From the NCBI RefSeq assembly GCF_900172315.1, contig NZ_FWFV01000008.1:1-64000 (forward strand): 64,000 nt of DNA. Direction: 5' to 3'. The notes under the pieces were generated by a model that was not told the origin of the DNA, ran no database searches, and saw only the letters and a list, made by a program, of their open reading frames with translations. The stretch comes from Palleronia marisminoris (GTDB taxonomy: Bacteria > Pseudomonadota > Alphaproteobacteria > Rhodobacterales > Rhodobacteraceae). A program made the position numbers and the translations under genes. This document shows, piece after piece, positions 15,348-25,379 of this stretch; within the stretch, counting starts at the first letter, position 1; the number at the start of each line of letters is the position of its first letter.

Positions 15348-18300
15348 CTACGCGAAGTCTGATGCCGTGAGCGTGTGTTCCCCTAGCAGGAGTATCTGCG
15401 CCTCTGGACCGCGGTCGTCGTCGATATCGAACAGCACCACGGTGTACTCGCCGTCGAATTCGAACCGGATCTGGTTGGCGGCGCCAATGCCGAAGGCGGT
15501 CGCCGCGCCCAGGTATTCGAAGGCGTTGCCGACCAGACCCGACACATCGAGCACGTCACCTCCGGCTACACCTGCTCCCTCGAAGTCGAGGATCACATCC
15601 GACACCGCGCCGCGTGAGTCGCGGACATCGGTGAAGACGAAGGTGTCGTTGCCAGCTCCACCGGTCAGCACATCGGCTCCGCGTCCACCGATGATGACAT
15701 CGTCACCATCGCCGCCCTGCAAATCGTTGGCGTTGCCCCGGCCGATGATCGTGTCGTTGCCCGCGCTGCCGATGGCGTTCCAGATGCCGGACAACGTGTC
15801 AGACGTCGCCGCGGTGGTGCCGGATCCAACGACGACCGCGTCAACGACCGACAGGTCGATGTTGAGGCCGGTCGTATAGGCAGAGTAGTCGACGGTGTCG
15901 ATGCCGCCGCCGCCGCTGAAGCTGTCCCTGGCATCGTCGGGCAAGGCGATGAAGATGTCGTCCCCCCGACCGCCGCGCAGGACGTTGGCCCCGGCATCAC
16001 CGGTCAGGATATCGGCGAAGTCGCTGCCATCGACGTTCTCCACTCCCGAAATGGCAGCGAAGCCTGATCCGGTGCCGGCGGTCAGATCCACCTCCACCCC
16101 GGTGCTCGAGTCGCGGTAGGAGAGCGTGTCGACACCGCCGCCAAGATCGAGTTCGAAGCGCTCGACATTGGCGGTCTCGCCCGCGCCGGCGACGGCGATC
16201 CCGGATCCGTCGAAGTTCACGAACAACAAGTGATTGCCGCCGTTGGCGATCACCCGCATCGTGTCGTTTCCGGCACCGCCGTCGACGATGTCTTCGCCGT
16301 CGCCGAAGTTCCAGACGATCGTGTCATCGCCCGCACCGCCCAGCACCATGTCGAAGCCGCGGCCGCCGGCCAGCAGATCGTTGCCCGTCTCGCCTACGAG
16401 CCGGTCGTTGTCGTTGCCGCCGAAGAGGACGTCGTCACCCGCCCCGCCGATCAGGATGTCGTTCCCGCCAAGTCCGTAAAGGGCATCGTCGAGCGATGTG
16501 CCGGTGATGTCCTCGCCCACGGAATATCGGCCGATGCGGATGTTGACCGCCTCGGTGGAGGTGCCGGAGGGGGTGGTCAGCTCGACCTGGAGCAGGTGGG
16601 TGGACGCCTGCCGCAGCGCACCGCTGACAGTGAGTTCCCCGTTGGCAGCGAGAGCGAATGCCGTGCTGCTTCCGGCTGCGAGCGCGAAAGTGCCCGCGGC
16701 GCCAGAACTCATCCGACCCATCAGTTCGCCGACTCCGGGCAAGACGTTGCCCGTGTTGACTTCTGCGGCGAAGGCAATGTCGGAAGCTACCACCTCGTTG
16801 ACGACATCGTTGAGCAGAATGGTGAACGCGCGGCTCTCTTCGACCACGCCGCCTAGCGAGGGATCGAGGTCATAGGTGTCGATCACGATCTGGTACTGGT
16901 TGTCGATCACCTGTGCCGCGTCCTGCACCTCGTAATCGAGCGGCCCGCCCGCGACCACCAGCTGGAACAGCGGGTTGCCGAAGGTATCGATACCGCTCTG
17001 GACCACGTCGAACCTGCCGCCGGCATCGAAGCCGGCGCGGATCTGGTGGTACTGACCTTCCGACTCGTGACTCGGCGGGATCTGAGTGGCGATGACGGTG
17101 CCTGGAACCGCATTCTCGTCGACCTCGAACGGTGCCGTGGGCGTCGCCGTGGCGGTTGAATACAGCCGCTCGGTAATCCCGTTTTCGTCTTTGAAGGTCG
17201 CGACTGCGCGCAGGCCACCTTCCACGTCCGCGTCCCGCACCGTGTACTGGGTCTGGTTGACGGCGACGGTGGTCCATCCGACCTGGCCGCCGAACTGGGT
17301 CTGCCATTCAATCTGGAGTCCCACCGGCTGGCCGTTGGAGTCGAGCGGCACACCGTCGGCATCGGCGAAGGAGTCGAGCGTGGCGCTCAGCACCTGGCCC
17401 ACGAACGGTGTGACCTGGCCATCGAACGGCGTTGGATCGGCGATGGTCACGGTGCCCGTGGCTTGCTGGTTGTTGCTGTTGCTGGCGACCCGGATGTCCA
17501 CGGTCTGATCCGAGAACTGCAGCATCTCGATGTTCTTCAGCAGATCCGTGTTGTCCGTGAGCGCTCTGCGGCTGTCGAGCTGCACGCCGCCGACGATCGC
17601 CCCGTCCACGCCGTTGTCGCGGTCGGTGACGGAAATGAAGCCGTCGCCGTTCACGTCGAAGGCCGTCTGGGCGAGATCCTCGCCTGCGTCGTCGAAGTCA
17701 CCGTCCTCGTTGAAGTCGACGAAGACGCCGGCACCCTCGATGTTGTATTCCGCGAAGGTGCCGCGGAACACCGCTGTGTCGATGTTGTCCTGCGGAGTCT
17801 GGTCGTACCTGATCTCGCGCACGATGCTCATCTCGCCAGGCCGGATGGTCCGGTCGAGCAGCAGCGAGGTGAGGGCGCGGCCCTCGAAGGCCACCTCACC
17901 GGTCTCGAAGTTGTAGACCTTGCCGGCACGGGGCCCCGCCTGGGTCGGATCCGAACTGAGCGATTCCGCAGTGTACTCGACTCCGTCGACCACGATGCGG
18001 ATCCGCACGTTGAGCCATGCATCGCCATCGATCAGATCGAAGCCGCCGCGGCCCATGATGGTGTCGTTTCCGTTGCCGCCCATCAGGATGTTGCCGTCCC
18101 GGAAGCTGCTGATATCCGCGCCCGGGACCGAGCCGAACAGCGTCACAAGGGCACCGTCGAGCCATTCCTCCAGACCCTCGATCCGGTCGATCCCTTCCTT
18201 GGTAAGGATGTGGTCGGCGAACCGGGCCTCAGCTTCCGCGCCTGGCCCTCCGCCGCCGAGAAGCTGGCCGCGGTCGTCGCCGGAGAGCGTGTCGTCAAAT

Positions 18301-21300
18301 GTCCACCCTGACAGCGCCTCGATCTGATCGAAGCGGTCGCGCAGGATCTCCTGCTGATCGGTGGTGAAGAACGGGATCTCCATGTCGTGGTTGACCCCGG
18401 CCACGTCGTACTTGGCCGAGCTCCAGTCGAAACCGAACATGCCCTCCATCCGCTGGACGCCGATCCCCGACAGGGCAATGTCGTCGCCCGATTCCATGTC
18501 GTAATCCTGGTCGTTGCCCTGACCCCAGAGGACATCGTGGCCGATGACGGTGGAGTTGAAGAACAGCTCGGAGTTGTCGCCCGAGATGACATCGAAACCT
18601 TCGCCGCCTTCGATCCAGTCATTGCCTTCGTTACCGTTCAGCAAGTCGGGTCCGGAGCTGCCCAGCATGAAGTCGTTGCCTTCGCCGCCGAAGCCTTCGG
18701 ACCCGTCCTGTCCGAACAGGATCACGTCGCTGCCGTCGCCACCGAAAGACAGGGTGAAGCCGCGAGCGGACGAGATGACGTCGTTGCCGTTCTGCCCGCG
18801 CAGGAAGTCGGCGCCGAGGCCAAACGGGTCTTCGATGATGTCGTCGCCATCGCCGCCGAAGACCTCGTCGGATTCCTGTCCGCCGTTGAGGTAGTCGTCG
18901 CCGTCGTCGCCCCAGAGAACGTCCATGCCGAGATCGCCGATCAGCGTGTCGTTGCCCTCGGTTCCGCCGAGAACCACGTGCTCGCCGCCACGGAACTTGA
19001 GGTAACCGCCGAAATCATGGTTGCCGTCCACCGTGGTGCTTTGGGAATAGTCGCGCACCACCTTGGGGTTGATCAACTCGAGCATCGGGTCGTCCCAGAC
19101 GGGGTCGGATCCGGTGCGGGTGCTGGACGTGTCGTCGGCGTTATAATCCTCCTGCGCGATGCCCCGGTCGAGTTCCAGGATCAGGTCGGGCGTCCCGAAG
19201 AGGTGCCCGCTCAGGTGCGTTGCGTACTGGTCGCTGAGATCGGTGTTGCGCATCACGATGTCGGTGAAGGTGTTCTGCTCGAGTTGGTCGAGCATGTTCA
19301 GACCCTGCGTCCGGGACAGGTAGTAGAACCGGTCGCCGTTCTGCAGGCGCTCCATCTGGTATTCGAAGATGAAGTTGAAGGTCGAGCCGAGCATGCCGCC
19401 GAATTCGTTCAGTCTCTCCGCCAGGCCGCCGATCCAGAGGTCGACATTGTCGAGACCGCCCTTCTCTTCGGCATACGCGCCTTGGGCGCGCAGGAAGGCG
19501 AGCCGGTCGGTTGGCCCGGTTTCGGCGACACCGTCGCCGTCGATGTCGACGTTACCGAGTACCAGCAAGGTCGCCGCGTTGCGCTTCGCGTCCAGCGTAT
19601 CGGCGCCGGTGACCGAGTCGTGGGTGCCGTAGGCCGCGATGAAGTTGATGACGGAAAGCGGGTTCTTGATGTTCTGGACGAAATCGTTCCAGCTCTCGTA
19701 GGGCTTCAGATCCGCAAGGTTGAAGTCGTTGTAGAGCTGGGCGCGGGTTTCGTTCAGCGAGGGCACCCCTGTCTCGCGGCCACGCGCGATGTTGATCGCG
19801 GCGAGGTCGAGCGGCAGGCCCAGAAGGTTCGATTGAAGCGCCGGTACGACGAACTCGTCGATTTCGTTGCCGACATCACGCGACATGCCGCGCAACAGCG
19901 CGCCCTGGATGGAGGCGATGTCGCTCCCGCCCTCGAGGTACTCCGCCGGATTGAGGAAGGCCTCGATCAGCGATAGCTGATCCCCGCCGCCGGCGACGTT
20001 GAGATCGTTGTCGAGCCGGTCGACCGAGCCGTTCAACATCGAATGGCCGAACCGGTACACGGTGTGCGCGAACTCGGCGATGATCGATCCGTCGATGTCG
20101 GCGGTGTGGGTGAAAACGAAGGGATCCACCATGGGCTGGATGCTCCGGGCGAACTCCTCGAACACCATGTGCTGATACTGCATTTCGGTCGAGAACCGGC
20201 CCGCCTGGAACAGCCGCGCGCCGTCCCAGACGACGTCGTTGATACCGGGGATCGGGTCGTTCGCCCCGAGATCCACCAACAACCATTCGTTGATGAAGGC
20301 GCGATCGCCGCTGGCCAGGATGGTCTCCTTGTTAGCCTCGATGACGCGGTTGTGCTCTGAATGAAATATGGTGTGGATCGCGGTCAGTCCGATATTCTCG
20401 TTGCCGCGGCCGTCGCCCGAGATGAAGTGCGCGTTGAGCAGTTCGTCATCGTACAGCGTGATCTGGCCGCGATTGTCGACCGGCACTGGATTCCCGCTGA
20501 TATTGTCGCCGTCGGCCGCGATCGCCGTCACAGGAATTTCGGGGGTGCCGGGATTGCGGTCATGATCGACAGTGCGAACCTGCCCGTTCGCGTCGAGCAG
20601 ATCCGTGGGCACGGCGGAATGGGCGATGTCCACCAGGAAGGCGGTGCCGCTGGCCAGGCTGCCTTCAGTCGTGATGCCGGCTGCGGTGCCTTCCTTCAGC
20701 CAGTTCTCGTCATGCGAGCCGTCGGGCGCCATGACCATCTGAGCGTAGCCGTTCGGTCCCAGAACCAGGTTGCCGTACTGGTCGGTGAGCAGCAGAGGTA
20801 TGCGGTGCACGTCGGTGTCCTGAAGGCGGATGCCGAGCATTTCCAGCGCTTGTGCCTTCACCTCGCCCCAGTTGGCGAGGGCGCCGTCCTTGGATCCGGA
20901 AGCCGCCTTGCCGTCGAGAAGATGGCCCGTGGAGTACGTTCGCTCGCCGTCGCCGATATCCTGGCGCACGTATTCGCGCATGAACACCTGCTGCGAGGAG
21001 TGCGAGCCATAAGTCTGGTTCTGGTCGATCCAGGGCGTGGTCAGGTTCGTGTGCTGCGCGGTACCGTTGGCGTCGAAAGTCGGGGTCGCGCGGGTGACCA
21101 CCATGAACCGGAGATGCGAGGGCAGATCGTCGCTGGTGCCGAAAATCTTGTCGGCGCCTGCGATCAATGGGTCATCCGCCTCGAGCGGAATGTAAACGGT
21201 GCCGTTGCCGCCCTTGTTGACGAGGTCGAGCCCGTGGTCGAAGAACTGCCCGAAGATCGTCATCGCGGTGTTGAACGACGGCGACAGACCGATATCGGGA

Positions 21301-22724
21301 GACACGTTCTCGATGATGAGGCCACCATCCTCGCCAACCTCGAGACCGTAATCGGCCAATGTTTCAGCAAGGAAAGCAGCGGCCTGCGCCGGAGTGCCGG
21401 AGGTCCCGGCAAACAAAACCGCTCTGTCGTAGGCGACTTGGGCCGCTTGGACCTCCTCGCGGGTCGGCTCCGCAGCGTCGATTGCGGCGGCCTGGGCCGC
21501 TTTGGCGACCGACTGGCCGACCGTCGATGCCGCGATGCTGGCATCGGCGGCGATCACCGCGTCCGTTGTCAGGTAGTTGCCATCGCCCACGAAGGCGCGC
21601 CGGGCTTCCACTGCCGCGGTCAGATCGGACCGGGTCAATCCGTCGTCATCCAAGGGGTTCAGCGCCGCCACCAGGTTTTCGGTCATGGTCGCGAGCGCGG
21701 TCGCCTGCGTGGTGTTGTAGCCACCGAGCGCGGTCTGGACCGCGCCGGCGGCATCGTCGGCGGCCTGCGCGGCGTTGAGAGCGGTGACATAGGCCTCCTG
21801 CGCCGCCGCGACAGCATCAAAGTATGGATGTTGTTGGTAAGCAGTGAGGGCATTCTCGTAGGCCAGGTTCGCTGCCTGCCAATCATCGATCGCCTGCTGC
21901 TCCTGGGGCGTCGGGCTGCCCGGTATGGCGGCGGTCGGCTGGGGGTCAGTAAACGGCGCCGGTTCGACAGGCACCGTATGCGGAATCGCCCGCAACGCCT
22001 GGTTCAGCAGGTTGGCAGTGAGCTGCGCCTCCAGGATCAGCGGTCGCACCGCAATCGCGGCATCAAGTCCGGAGGTGAAATTCGCGACCTTCGCGTTCTC
22101 GGCCACCACCACATCGACGAAGGGCTGGTGAGCCTCCATGGCCGCGGTAAGGGCGGACTGCGCGTTCTGCACATGCATGTTGGCGCCGTTCGCGTTCAGC
22201 GTCGCTCGGTAGGCCGAGGTGATCGCGTTGACCGCGGTGGTCTGATCCACGCCCTCTATGCCTTCGGCCTTCAGCGCTGCGCGGATTGCGGCAGGGTTGG
22301 AGACGTCCTGGGTTACGATGAGGTTCGAGATGGTGCGCGGGTCGGCGTCAACGACGGAGCCGGTGCCGACGTTGCCGTTGCCGTCCACGACACCGTAATT
22401 GGTATTTGTGATCGCGGGACTCGGGCCGGCCCCGTCAAAGTCGATCGAATCGCCGTCGGCGTCGTCGGTATAGACCGGATCGAGCAGGCGCGGAAAATCG
22501 GTCTGAGCGGCCCCGGAATCCTGGCGACCGGGCAGCAGGTTGTTGTAGGTGCCATCTACGGTGCGCAGCCCCGCAGGCAGCAGGGCCGCATCCTGGGCAT
22601 CGATTTCATAGACCTTACGGATCGCCTCGATCAGATCCGTTCCCGAGGCGTGATCTTCGGAAATCTTGATCTGCTGAAGAATGAATTCGAGATCATGCTT
22701 GTTGACATGAAAATTAGTCGTCAT
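15348..22724 (-). CDS. Giant animal-type heme peroxidase with RTX repeats (MopA-like)
   Basis: 2458 aa, no Sec or Tat signal. An Ala-rich helical region (about 160-430) precedes an animal (myeloperoxidase-like) heme peroxidase domain (about 470-1170). That domain has FGQFFDHGLD (Gln493, Asp496, distal His497), the catalytic Arg773 in GDGRGNENIGL, proximal His894 in YRFGHSML, and Asn978 in INIARGRETG. All catalytic positions are intact. RTX nonapeptides (GGxGxDxxx) occur at about 1250-1380 and 1540-1570, then cadherin-like segments, then a second RTX block from about 2060 to the end, the usual type I secretion signal region. The architecture matches MopA-type peroxidases linked to Mn(II) oxidation in Aurantimonas, Erythrobacter and Roseobacter relatives. 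A GGGGGG purine run precedes the ATG. The substrate is not proven by sequence; other RTX peroxidases are thought to act in adhesion or halide oxidation. Confidence 0.93.
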   Translation of the reverse strand: MTTNFHVNKHDLEFILQQIKISEDHASGTDLIEAIRKVYEIDAQDAALLPAGLRTVDGTYNNLLPGRQDSGAAQTDFPRLLDPVYTDDADGDSIDFDGAGPSPAITNTNYGVVDGNGNVGTGSVVDADPRTISNLIVTQDVSNPAAIRAALKAEGIEGVDQTTAVNAITSAYRATLNANGANMHVQNAQSALTAAMEAHQPFVDVVVAENAKVANFTSGLDAAIAVRPLILEAQLTANLLNQALRAIPHTVPVEPAPFTDPQPTAAIPGSPTPQEQQAIDDWQAANLAYENALTAYQQHPYFDAVAAAQEAYVTALNAAQAADDAAGAVQTALGGYNTTQATALATMTENLVAALNPLDDDGLTRSDLTAAVEARRAFVGDGNYLTTDAVIAADASIAASTVGQSVAKAAQAAAIDAAEPTREEVQAAQVAYDRAVLFAGTSGTPAQAAAFLAETLADYGLEVGEDGGLIIENVSPDIGLSPSFNTAMTIFGQFFDHGLDLVNKGGNGTVYIPLEADDPLIAGADKIFGTSDDLPSHLRFMVVTRATPTFDANGTAQHTNLTTPWIDQNQTYGSHSSQQVFMREYVRQDIGDGERTYSTGHLLDGKAASGSKDGALANWGEVKAQALEMLGIRLQDTDVHRIPLLLTDQYGNLVLGPNGYAQMVMAPDGSHDENWLKEGTAAGITTEGSLASGTAFLVDIAHSAVPTDLLDANGQVRTVDHDRNPGTPEIPVTAIAADGDNISGNPVPVDNRGQITLYDDELLNAHFISGDGRGNENIGLTAIHTIFHSEHNRVIEANKETILASGDRAFINEWLLVDLGANDPIPGINDVVWDGARLFQAGRFSTEMQYQHMVFEEFARSIQPMVDPFVFTHTADIDGSIIAEFAHTVYRFGHSMLNGSVDRLDNDLNVAGGGDQLSLIEAFLNPAEYLEGGSDIASIQGALLRGMSRDVGNEIDEFVVPALQSNLLGLPLDLAAINIARGRETGVPSLNETRAQLYNDFNLADLKPYESWNDFVQNIKNPLSVINFIAAYGTHDSVTGADTLDAKRNAATLLVLGNVDIDGDGVAETGPTDRLAFLRAQGAYAEEKGGLDNVDLWIGGLAERLNEFGGMLGSTFNFIFEYQMERLQNGDRFYYLSRTQGLNMLDQLEQNTFTDIVMRNTDLSDQYATHLSGHLFGTPDLILELDRGIAQEDYNADDTSSTRTGSDPVWDDPMLELINPKVVRDYSQSTTVDGNHDFGGYLKFRGGEHVVLGGTEGNDTLIGDLGMDVLWGDDGDDYLNGGQESDEVFGGDGDDIIEDPFGLGADFLRGQNGNDVISSARGFTLSFGGDGSDVILFGQDGSEGFGGEGNDFMLGSSGPDLLNGNEGNDWIEGGEGFDVISGDNSELFFNSTVIGHDVLWGQGNDQDYDMESGDDIALSGIGVQRMEGMFGFDWSSAKYDVAGVNHDMEIPFFTTDQQEILRDRFDQIEALSGWTFDDTLSGDDRGQLLGGGGPGAEAEARFADHILTKEGIDRIEGLEEWLDGALVTLFGSVPGADISSFRDGNILMGGNGNDTIMGRGGFDLIDGDAWLNVRIRIVVDGVEYTAESLSSDPTQAGPRAGKVYNFETGEVAFEGRALTSLLLDRTIRPGEMSIVREIRYDQTPQDNIDTAVFRGTFAEYNIEGAGVFVDFNEDGDFDDAGEDLAQTAFDVNGDGFISVTDRDNGVDGAIVGGVQLDSRRALTDNTDLLKNIEMLQFSDQTVDIRVASNSNNQQATGTVTIADPTPFDGQVTPFVGQVLSATLDSFADADGVPLDSNGQPVGLQIEWQTQFGGQVGWTTVAVNQTQYTVRDADVEGGLRAVATFKDENGITERLYSTATATPTAPFEVDENAVPGTVIATQIPPSHESEGQYHQIRAGFDAGGRFDVVQSGIDTFGNPLFQLVVAGGPLDYEVQDAAQVIDNQYQIVIDTYDLDPSLGGVVEESRAFTILLNDVVNEVVASDIAFAAEVNTGNVLPGVGELMGRMSSGAAGTFALAAGSSTAFALAANGELTVSGALRQASTHLLQVELTTPSGTSTEAVNIRIGRYSVGEDITGTSLDDALYGLGGNDILIGGAGDDVLFGGNDNDRLVGETGNDLLAGGRGFDMVLGGAGDDTIVWNFGDGEDIVDGGAGNDTMRVIANGGNHLLFVNFDGSGIAVAGAGETANVERFELDLGGGVDTLSYRDSSTGVEVDLTAGTGSGFAAISGVENVDGSDFADILTGDAGANVLRGGRGDDIFIALPDDARDSFSGGGGIDTVDYSAYTTGLNIDLSVVDAVVVGSGTTAATSDTLSGIWNAIGSAGNDTIIGRGNANDLQGGDGDDVIIGGRGADVLTGGAGNDTFVFTDVRDSRGAVSDVILDFEGAGVAGGDVLDVSGLVGNAFEYLGAATAFGIGAANQIRFEFDGEYTVVLFDIDDDRGPEAQILLLGEHTLTASDFA

Positions 22725-23102
22725 CGGTTATCCCCCCGATAATGCGGACAGAAAAATATCGGACCCCGGAATAATCTCCGTGGCATCTGTCCCGCTGTCC
22801 CACTCGCGCAAAGCGCTACCCACAAGTGCGGTCACATTATGCGACGGGGGCGGAAGAACTACTCGGCCGTACGGATTAGACCGGACCGCTCAGACAAGGC
22901 TCCTGAAGGACCTTGCGGGTGTACCGCATCCCAGCGGCATCCTTCGTCCCACGATGGATCAGCGGCGTTTCACTGTCGGAGTGGTCATGGTGGAGGTTCG
23001 CCGCCGGTTATCGAGTTGGTTCTCATGGAGGCCCGGCAGGTAGAGGGCGGCTCTATCGGCAATTTCGATTGATCCCGACCGGCACGAGGCGCGGGATCGG
23101 TT
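22725..23102. other. Intergenic region upstream of the RTX peroxidase
   Basis: About 380 bases between the peroxidase start and the first IS110 remnant. It must contain the peroxidase promoter on the minus strand. I see no clear promoter boxes, no conserved reading frame and no repeat that I can support. Confidence 0.4.
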
Positions 23103-23680
23103 TTGGACCCCCGGCGTGTTCAGGGGTTCGGGCCGAAGTTCGGAAAGATCAGCAAAGGCGGCTTCGTCGGATGGGCGCAGGAACTGGCCAGCGGCAATCC
23201 GACGTTCGAGCGGGTAAGGGCGGCGATGCTGCGCGCTCGCAACGCACTGCGGGCGGAGATGACGGCGCAAGACAAGAGGGTGCGCAACCTTGCCAAGGGT
23301 GAGGTAATTTGCCGCCAGCTGATGACGGTGCCGGGCGTCGGTCCGCAAACGGCGCTTACCTTCACGTCCGCGTGGACGGCCTCGGCCGCTTCCGCTCATC
23401 GAGGCGGGTTGCAGCCCATTTTGGCCTGACGCCGAAGAAGCACCAGTTTGGCGAGATGGCCATCACCGGCGGGATCAACAAAGCCGGAGCCGGGATGGTG
23501 CGCTCGATGCTCTACGAGGCCGCGCTGGTGATCTTGATCCGGAAGCGGGCGCAACCGGGCGATGATTGCCGTTGCGCGGGATCTGGCCACCGTGCTCCAT
23601 CGCATGAGGCTCGACGGAATGACATTCCGCTTCGGAAAGGGGATGCGCGGGCAGCCTGAGCAATCCGTCTCGAGTTCGTG
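23103..23680 (+). pseudogene. IS110-family transposase, C-terminal half, frameshifted
   Basis: Two or three frames must be joined to read this protein. The first gives GFGPKFGKISKGGFVGWAQE and ICRQLMTVPGVGPQTALTF. After a frameshift near 23372 the second gives RVAAHFGLTPKKHQFGEMAI and GMVRSMLYEAALVILIRK. After a further break near 23560 a third gives ARDLATVLHRMRLDGMTFRF. These are the ordered C-terminal motifs of IS110-family (DEDD plus Ser) transposases. The N-terminal DEDD half is missing here. The element is dead. Confidence 0.85.
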
Positions 23681-23967
23681 CCGGCGCACGGCCGCCGGCT
23701 CGGAGGACCTGTCGACGCGACGGGCACCCGGATGACACCGGCCGAGTGCTTGTGAGCCGTTCTCGGACTTGCAGCACGCCCTCCTGAACGGTGCTCGGGG
23801 GGCACTGGACGGTGTGATGCGGCCGAACGCCGCTAACCGTCGGAAGCAATGAAGCCGGCGACGTGTGACACTGGGGATGTTCTGCCGCCGCCCCTCAGGA
23901 TATTACGCGACCCCTTGTTTCTCCTCTATGTGCTGCTGGAATCCAGACCGAAGCGAAGGGACTGGAT
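23681..23967. other. Remnant flank between two IS elements
   Basis: About 290 bases between the IS110 and IS3 relics. Probably terminal parts of one or both elements. I could not define terminal inverted repeats or a target-site duplication by eye. Confidence 0.35.
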
Positions 23968-24275
23968 ATGAAGCGAAGCAGGTTCAGCGAAGAGCAGATC
24001 ATCGGGATCTTGCGAGCGAACGACGCCGGGGCGACCGTCGCGAATCTTTGCCGCAGGCACGGGATGTCGTCCGTTGCCCGGCAGGCGATTGCGAAGCAAT
24101 CTGCCGAGAGGGGACGACGTTTTTCGCCTGGAAGGCGAAGTATGGCGGCATGGACGTGTCTGACGCGCGCCGCCTGAGGGTTCTGGAAGACGAGAACGCA
24201 AAGCTGAGGCGGCTTTATGCGGACGCGATGCTCGACAATGCCGGGCTGAAGGATCTGCTGTCAGCAAAGTGGTGA
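23968..24275 (+). pseudogene. IS3-family orfA (helix-turn-helix), disrupted by 41-bp hairpin insertion
   Basis: The first frame reads MKRSRFSEEQIIGILRANDA and VANLCRRHGMSS, the N-terminal helix-turn-helix of IS3-family OrfA. It then leaves the reading frame at 24073. Homology resumes at 24114 in another frame with TTFFAWKAKYGGMDVSDARR and DAMLDNAGLKDLLSAKW, ending at 24275. The 41 extra bases between the two halves break the frame. Without them the halves would join as HGMSS-TTFFAWK, the normal family sequence. Confidence 0.85.
24073..24113 (+). repeat. 41-bp palindromic insertion inside IS3 orfA
   Basis: The 41 bases interrupting orfA contain CGGCAGgcgATTGC, a 3-base loop and GCAATCTGCCG, a near-perfect hairpin. 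The flanking host bases GTCGTCC (24066-24072) and GGACGAC (24112-24118) also pair, giving a longer imperfect stem. The length is not a multiple of three. It could be a small REP/MITE-like element or a replication-slippage product. Confidence 0.6.
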
Positions 24276-25190
24276 CGCCACCGCCAAGCGGAACGCGTTC
24301 GCACATTTGAGGACGAGCCTCGATGTGAGCGAACGGCGGGCGTTCGCCGTGATCGCCGTGGATCGGAGCTCGATCCGCTATCGCGGCAGCAGGCTCGATG
24401 ACGCGGACCTGCGGGCGCGGCTGCGGGAGCTGGCCGATCAACGGCGACGGTTCGGAGACCGCCGCCTGCATGTCCTTCTGCGCCAGAAAGGGCATACCGT
24501 GAACCGCAAGAAGATCCAGCGGCTTTATCGCGAGGAAGGGCTTACGGTTCGGCGACGAAAGTCCCGCCGACGGATCGCGGTGGCGCGAACACCGATCCCG
24601 CTGGCGACGGGTCCGAACAGCCGCTGACTTTTGATTTCGTCCACGGCCAGCTCGCCGACGGCCGACGATTTCGAGTGCTGAACGTGATCGAAGACGTAAC
24701 GAAAGAATGCCTGGCCGCCATCCCGGATACGTTGATCTCGGGCAGGCGCGTCGTGCGCGAAATGCGAGCGATCATCGAACGTCGCGGTATGCCAGGCGCA
24801 ATTGTCAGCGACAACGGAACGGAGTTCACGCATACCGCCATGCGAGCCTTCAGGCAGGAGCTCAGGCTTGACTGGCGCTACATCGCACCCGGTAAGCCAA
24901 CCCAGAACGCCATGGCCAAGAGCTTTCAGGGCCAGATGCGAGACGAATGCCTAAATGAGCACCTGTTCTTCGCGATGGATCATGTCCGAGCAGTGATTGC
25001 TGCCTGGCGTGCCGACTTCAACACCGCACTACCGCATTCGTCGCTCGGCGACATGACCCCGGCCTCCCTGAACCGCAATGGCCATCGACGCTACACTCGA
25101 TGGATGGCTCCGCGCCGATGGGCATTGCCCACGTCGCGCAAAGGCGCAAATCTCACCCCGCGATTCCGGTCGCAGGTGGATGAGCGACGG
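24276..25190 (+). pseudogene. IS3-family orfB transposase, frameshifted and catalytically altered
   Basis: The start of OrfB is readable as ERRAFAVIAVDRSSIRYRG through [20 protein letters not shown], ending at a premature stop near 24627. The integrase core continues in another frame from [20 protein letters not shown] through [20 protein letters not shown] and [19 protein letters not shown] to [18 protein letters not shown]. The motif normally read as VESF, carrying the catalytic Glu of DDE, is AKSF here, so that residue is lost as well. This follows the disrupted orfA directly; the element is dead. Confidence 0.85.
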
Positions 25191-25379
25191 GGGTCACGTC
25201 AGATATCACCCTGTCACGTCGCCAGAAGATCCGTATTGAACATATTCTATCGCGGCTCCAGAGGCCCGCTGCACTTTCCGGTCGACAGCACGAGCATCGA
25301 GCTCCTCGGCGAGTGCGAATGGCAGACCAGCAAGCACGAGCCTCAAGACCCGCCGCCAATGGCACAAGGTGCATCTCGC

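Noticed and set aside
16300-19000. Direct repeats in the peroxidase gene as a possible CRISPR array or satellite
   Set aside because: The repeats are in frame, about 27 bases (nine residues) apart, and encode GGxGxDxxx RTX units, so they are protein repeats.
18387-22742. Long plus-strand frames opposite the RTX peroxidase
   Set aside because: They are produced by the repeated GC-rich codons of the peroxidase. They contain no known motifs, while the minus-strand peroxidase is fully supported.
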